A stretch of DNA of 9,168 nucleotides from PVC group bacterium. Its GTDB lineage: Bacteria > Verrucomicrobiota > Kiritimatiellia > UBA8416 > PXDI01. This document shows, piece by piece, positions 5,391-9,168 of this stretch. Location: the NCBI GenBank assembly GCA_003565095.1, contig PXDI01000205.1, positions 1 through 9,168 of the forward strand, written 5' to 3'. Under the pieces are notes generated by a model. The model ran no database searches. It saw only the letters and a program-made list of their open reading frames with translations, and was not told the origin of the DNA. Both the position numbers and the translations under genes were made by a program. Each line of letters begins with the position of its first letter. Position 1 is the first letter of the stretch.

Positions 5391-7430
5391 ATGCAGGCAG
5401 TCAGAAAGCCAGCGCTAACAATCGCAGCAGCAATATGGTTTTCAATGTTTTCAAGTGCCGATACCGATATCCACGAATGCGGTCCACTGGTTGTTACAGC
5501 AACCGGCAGTGAACGGATAATTGAAACCGTTCCTGCCCGCATTAATATATTGGATGCTGATTCCATCAGGTCATTGCCGGTGATGCATGTGGATGAGTTG
5601 CTGGCGGGAATGGCCGGTGTTAATATTCAGCGTCCTTCCGGCATTTACAGTTTGCGTCCGGTGGTGACATTGCGCGGTCTTGGCGGCGACGAGCAGGGGC
5701 GGACGCTGGTTCTGCTGGACGGGGTGCCCATTAACAAGGCGGATACAGGCGGGGTGAACTGGAGCCGGATCGGTCTTGAAAACATTGAACGGATTGAAAT
5801 TGCGCGAGGTCCCGGTTCGTCGCTGTACGGGAATCAGGCGATGGGCGGAGTGATTAATATCATTTCCCGTCGTCCGGCAGCTCCACTGGAAGGGGAGGTG
5901 CGCCTCGGCTATGGCTCGCATAACACTCTGGATGCACGCTATCTGGTTGCCGGTGCGCAAACACCGGATGCCGGCTGGTATTGGCAATTGAGCGGCCGTT
6001 ATCTTGACAGTGAAGGCTATGATGCCACTCCCGCGGAGCAGCGTACCGATTACACCGTTGACCGTTTTGCCGAACAGCTTGCGCTTAGTGCAAAAGCCGG
6101 CTATCGCATTGCTGAAGTCGCGCTGCTGGAATTCGTCTATGACTACTATGACAACCTCTACGGAGAAGGCGAGAAGATCCAGGCAAATCGTGGTGCGGTA
6201 CGTGAATACGATACGGATTTCTACCGGATGCTGTATCGCGGTCCGCTGGGGCAATGGGAAACGACCGTTGACGCGTTTTACCAAAAGGAAGCGTACGGGC
6301 GGGTCGTTGAAAGAATGCGCGGCGCGAATTATGAACGCTTTGATGTTGAATCAGACCGTGAGGATTTTGGATCAACACTGGCAATTAATCGGCGGTTTGA
6401 AGGCGGAAGGTATTTGCGGGTTGGTTCGGAGCTGCGTGAAGGACGCGTATCTGCCGCGGATGTATATAAGACCTCTCCCACCCGTGTAGAAAATGCCGGT
6501 AAAATGCGTTTTTATGCACTGTATCTGCAAGCAGAAACCGCCCTCGAGGCGCAGCAGAAATGGTCATTGCTGGCGGCATTACGCTATGATTATGCGGAAT
6601 TCTTTGACGGGGAGTATTTTGCCAATGATCCGACGTGGGAAGTGTATAACGGCTCTCTCGATGACAACAGTTGGGATCATTTCAGCCCCAGGGGCGGATT
6701 GAACTTTCTGCCGGTCGAAAATCTACGCGCCTACATTGCCTATGGACGCGGCTTTCGCGCTTCGATTCTTGACGATCTTTGCCGTTCCGGCTGGATGTGG
6801 GTAGGACCCAAAATAGCTAATCCCGAGCTGAAGCCGGAAAAACTCGACAATCTGGATATCGGGCTGGATTGGACGTCGCTGGATCGGCGTTGGAAAATTG
6901 CGCCGACCGTGTTTTATTCGCGCGGGCGTGATTTTCTTTATTATGTCGATTCTGGCGAGAAACTGTGGGGTACACGCACCATTTGGCGCAGGGAGAATGT
7001 TGGCGAAGTTACAGTGGCCGGACTCGAACTTGAGGCAGCCTGCCGCATCAACGATGCCTGGCAGGTTTTTTCGGCTTATACCTACAATCATACGGAAATC
7101 CGGCAATTTAATGAGCGCCCTGAGCTTGAAAGGAATCAGCTTACCTATACGCCGCCGAATCGTGCAACACTGGGTATAAAATACAACCTTCCGGTCTGGG
7201 GTTTCAGTATCCAGGGCATCTACAAGGATCGCCAGTTTGCCGATGATGCCAATACTGAACGCATCGATTCATATCTGACCGCCGATGCCGCCGTCTGGTT
7301 CCGTCACCATCGCACAGCTTCTGAAATCCGATTGACCGGACAGAATCTGCTGAATGAAGAATATCTGGAAAATGCAACAACAAAGGGGCCCGGCGCGACC
7401 GTCAAACTCGAGCTGGCTTATGCGTTTTGA
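5391..7430 (+). CDS. TonB-dependent outer-membrane receptor, BtuB-like
   Basis: Outer-membrane gated channel that imports a scarce ligand using energy passed by TonB-ExbBD. It has a signal peptide (MQAVRKPALTIAAAIWFSMF, likely cut after SSA at residue 23), then a TonB-box-like LVVTATG (33-39) near the mature N-terminus. The plug domain spans about 40-160, with VTLRGLGG, LVLLDGVPIN (about 106-115) and the plug's conserved RGPGSSLYGNQAMGGVINI (about 139-157). The rest is a 22-strand-type barrel of alternating aromatic strands, with late motifs AYGRGFRAS, NPELKPEKLDNLDIG and GQNLLNEEYLENAT, ending in the terminal F needed for barrel assembly. At 679 aa it is in the normal range. The ATG at 5391 is preferred to the one at 5382: AAAGGA lies 8 nt before it. 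It begins an operon with the ECF genes (next start 8 nt after this stop). BtuB-like in plug sequence, but the substrate is not proven, so no gene symbol is given. Confidence 0.93.
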   Translation: MQAVRKPALTIAAAIWFSMFSSADTDIHECGPLVVTATGSERIIETVPARINILDADSIRSLPVMHVDELLAGMAGVNIQRPSGIYSLRPVVTLRGLGGDEQGRTLVLLDGVPINKADTGGVNWSRIGLENIERIEIARGPGSSLYGNQAMGGVINIISRRPAAPLEGEVRLGYGSHNTLDARYLVAGAQTPDAGWYWQLSGRYLDSEGYDATPAEQRTDYTVDRFAEQLALSAKAGYRIAEVALLEFVYDYYDNLYGEGEKIQANRGAVREYDTDFYRMLYRGPLGQWETTVDAFYQKEAYGRVVERMRGANYERFDVESDREDFGSTLAINRRFEGGRYLRVGSELREGRVSAADVYKTSPTRVENAGKMRFYALYLQAETALEAQQKWSLLAALRYDYAEFFDGEYFANDPTWEVYNGSLDDNSWDHFSPRGGLNFLPVENLRAYIAYGRGFRASILDDLCRSGWMWVGPKIANPELKPEKLDNLDIGLDWTSLDRRWKIAPTVFYSRGRDFLYYVDSGEKLWGTRTIWRRENVGEVTVAGLELEAACRINDAWQVFSAYTYNHTEIRQFNERPELERNQLTYTPPNRATLGIKYNLPVWGFSIQGIYKDRQFADDANTERIDSYLTADAAVWFRHHRTASEIRLTGQNLLNEEYLENATTKGPGATVKLELAYAF

Positions 7431-7438
7431 GTTTAACC

Positions 7439-8041
7439 ATGCAATCTTACAGGAAAGACACAGGGGTTGATAAAGCATCATCTTTCTCCACTGTTCAGAT
7501 AGTTTTCCTTGCATCGATTGTTGCGCTTGATTTTGCCTTCGGGATGGTGGTTAAAAACGTTTTGTCACCGACCGGATTGCTGAATCTGGTACGACTTGAC
7601 ATGGTATTCCCGGTGGTGTTGATGATGCTAACCAGGCTGCTTATAGACCGGCGCGGGACGCTGCTTATTTACCAGCTCGCATGGGGTATGCTGGCGGTGC
7701 TGGCCATGCCCGCCGCTTACGGTTTGCCGGGGTTTCTCAAATTGATGCCCGCATTCTTTCAGGGTCTCGCATATGAAACCGCATTTTGCGGCTTGCGCCG
7801 GATGCCACGCTTGCGGGTTTTTGCGGCTGCGCTGGCCGGAGGATTGGTAAGTCGCGCGGTGATTATGCTTTTGCGGCTTGCACTTGGATTGCCGTGGTCG
7901 CGCGCGATCGTGCTGCTATGGGGTTTGCAGGCATTAAACGCGGCGCTGATCAACTTACTGGGTGCCGCGCTGGCGCTGTATCTGTGGCCGCGCATCGCGG
8001 CAACCCATCTGGCTATGCGGATTGGAGCCGCGCATGATTGA
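7439..8041 (+). CDS. Probable ECF transporter substrate-binding (S) component, membrane protein
   Basis: A 200-aa, strongly hydrophobic protein with about six segments: roughly residues 19-38, 48-69, 74-94, 98-118 (weaker), 127-149 and 156-183. This size and layout match the S components that capture the vitamin or metal ligand in energy-coupling-factor importers. The call rests mainly on context: it sits between a TonB receptor and a double-domain ECF ATPase, and its 3' end overlaps the ATPase by 8 nt. I do not recognise a substrate-specific S family (BioY, ThiT, RibU, YkoE and the like). Distinctive stretches are LVRLDMVFPVVLMMLTRLLI and YGLPGFLKLMPAFFQGLAYE. The ATG at 7439 is chosen; a TTG at 7427 would overlap the receptor stop. 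No SD is visible, so translation may be coupled to the receptor gene. Confidence 0.75.
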   Translation: MQSYRKDTGVDKASSFSTVQIVFLASIVALDFAFGMVVKNVLSPTGLLNLVRLDMVFPVVLMMLTRLLIDRRGTLLIYQLAWGMLAVLAMPAAYGLPGFLKLMPAFFQGLAYETAFCGLRRMPRLRVFAAALAGGLVSRAVIMLLRLALGLPWSRAIVLLWGLQALNAALINLLGAALALYLWPRIAATHLAMRIGAAHD

Positions 8042-9168
8042 GCTGAAAAATCTTTCGTTTACAGCCGGTGATACCGGAATGCAGTTGCTGTACAATATCT
8101 CGCTGTGCATCAAACGCGGTGAGCGTGTCGCTCTGAGTGGCACCTCCGGTGCCGGAAAAACAACCCTGGGATACCATCTTTGCGGCTTGCATCGGTGCGC
8201 GCTGGTGGGAGAAACCGATGGCCGGCTGATGCTTGACGGACGCGATTGCACAACGAGCGATTTTCCGGGGTTTGCCGGAATCGTTATGCAGAATCCGGAG
8301 AACCAGCTATTCTGTGAGAATGCGCGGGAGGAGCTGCTGGAAGTGCTGGCGCTACGCGGAATAACCGGAGAGGCAGCACGGGATGCAGCACGGCAGGCGC
8401 TGGATGAGTTTGCTTTGTTGCCATATGCGGAAAAGCCCTTGCAAGAACTTTCGCTCGGGATGAAACAGCGGGTTTCGGTTGCGGCAATCCTGGCACTGTC
8501 TCCGCCCGTAATATTGCTTGATGAGCCGACCAATTTTCTTGATCCCGCAACCTCAGATATGCTTTTCGCGCAGCTTGACCGGCTGTCGAAAACCGAAAAG
8601 ACAACCATCATTATCATTGAGCACGATCTGGCACGGCTGGCGCGTTGGGCCACACGCTTTATACGTCTGCATGAAGGACGTTTGATAAGCGAATCTCAAT
8701 ACCCCCCCGATACGAAGCCTCTCAAATTTCCGTCTGCACGCAAAACCGCCGACACCCCGGCCGAAACCGCATTACAAATAAAGGACGCAAACTTTGCCTA
8801 CAAGCATGCTTCGCCGGTCTTGCAAAAAATAAATTTAACATTGTACCGCGGGGAGATCGCCGCCCTGATTGGCGATAATGGTTCCGGCAAAACCACCTTA
8901 CTTAAATTGGCGGCGGGACTGCTCAAACCTGGCAGCGGGACGATTATTCCGCCACCGGCCGGACGCCGCCTGCGCGGGGGATTGGTTTTTCAGGATCCAG
9001 ATCATCAATTGTTCGCGGCAACCGTACGTGCCGAGTGTGCGTTTTTATTGGAGCAGCGTAAATGTCCGCCGGCGCAGATAAATTCCGGGGTGCCGCGTGC
9101 TCTGACACGAATGGGACTGGCTGGAATGGAGCGGCGCTTGCCGCTATCGTTGAGTTACGGAGAGAAAA
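8034..9168 (+). CDS. ECF transporter ATPase with two ABC domains (EcfA1-EcfA2 fusion type), cut by right edge
   Basis: Hydrolyses ATP on the cytoplasmic face to drive the S component and the expected EcfT. The frame is open from the ATG (8034, SD GGAG 6 nt upstream) to the window end, 378 codons. Domain 1: Walker A GTSGAGKT (36-43), Q-loop with MQNPENQLF (Q86), signature LSLGMKQR (139-146), Walker B VILLDEP (159-165), D-loop NFLD (167-170) and H-loop H197 (EHD). A linker at about 215-245 follows. Domain 2: Walker A GDNGSGKT (280-287), Q-loop FQDPDHQLFAATV (Q320), signature LSYGEK reached exactly at the edge (373-378); its Walker B and H-loop lie outside. The Q-loop motif NPxxQLF/DPxHQLF is typical of ECF ATPases. 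The double-domain layout resembles YkoD-type proteins, about 480-560 aa in full. It overlaps the S-component gene by 8 nt. The signature of domain 1 has Leu where the first Gly of LSGGQ is usual. Confidence 0.92.
   Translation, partial: MIELKNLSFTAGDTGMQLLYNISLCIKRGERVALSGTSGAGKTTLGYHLCGLHRCALVGETDGRLMLDGRDCTTSDFPGFAGIVMQNPENQLFCENAREELLEVLALRGITGEAARDAARQALDEFALLPYAEKPLQELSLGMKQRVSVAAILALSPPVILLDEPTNFLDPATSDMLFAQLDRLSKTEKTTIIIIEHDLARLARWATRFIRLHEGRLISESQYPPDTKPLKFPSARKTADTPAETALQIKDANFAYKHASPVLQKINLTLYRGEIAALIGDNGSGKTTLLKLAAGLLKPGSGTIIPPPAGRRLRGGLVFQDPDHQLFAATVRAECAFLLEQRKCPPAQINSGVPRALTRMGLAGMERRLPLSLSYGEK

Noticed and set aside
5571..6284. Long minus-strand open frame (237 codons) inside the receptor gene
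   Set aside because: It is antisense to the plug and early barrel of the receptor, with no family motif and no independent ribosome site.
7955..8653. Minus-strand 232-codon open frame rich in serine and arginine
   Set aside because: It is antisense to the S component and ATPase genes; its S/R/P-rich composition is what the complement of this coding sequence gives.

Overview
The window looks like bacterial chromosome of moderate GC content from a Gram-negative organism: it encodes a TonB-dependent outer-membrane receptor with a signal peptide. The gene styles and the 'ccacggat' dispersed-repeat motif near 5063-5247 are reminiscent to me of the PVC superphylum (Kiritimatiellota/Verrucomicrobiota-like), but I could not test this and it is only a guess.

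Left part (1-1458): the minus strand carries purD (phosphoribosylamine-glycine ligase), missing only its last few codons at the window edge. It is divergent from a plus-strand gene. The roughly 200-bp gap holds a candidate promoter for each direction and, between them, a perfect 15-bp palindrome (CTTTTGATACAAAAG) placed like an operator.

Middle part (1459-5390): a large gene of unknown function (about 604 aa, TIM-barrel-like sequence style, cysteine-rich C-terminal half) is followed 41 bp later by accC, the biotin carboxylase subunit of acetyl-CoA carboxylase. Its usual partner accB is not adjacent. After accC comes a possible pair of overlapping tiny ORFs (18 aa, then a basic 52-62 aa protein), and then a 386-bp non-coding stretch containing a nested palindromic repeat element of about 185 bp.

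Right part (5391-9168): a tight operon encodes a BtuB-like TonB-dependent receptor, a six-helix membrane protein that looks like the substrate-binding (S) component of an energy-coupling-factor (ECF) importer, and a double-domain ECF ATPase that runs off the right edge. An ECF T component (EcfT) is expected just downstream. Together these would carry one scarce nutrient across both membranes: the receptor across the outer membrane using TonB, the ECF complex across the inner membrane using ATP. The substrate (a cobalamin-, thiamine-precursor-, heme- or metal-chelate-like molecule) cannot be decided from the sequence, and I see no cobalamin or TPP riboswitch ahead of the operon. This two-membrane system and the unknown cysteine-rich protein are the parts most worth following up.
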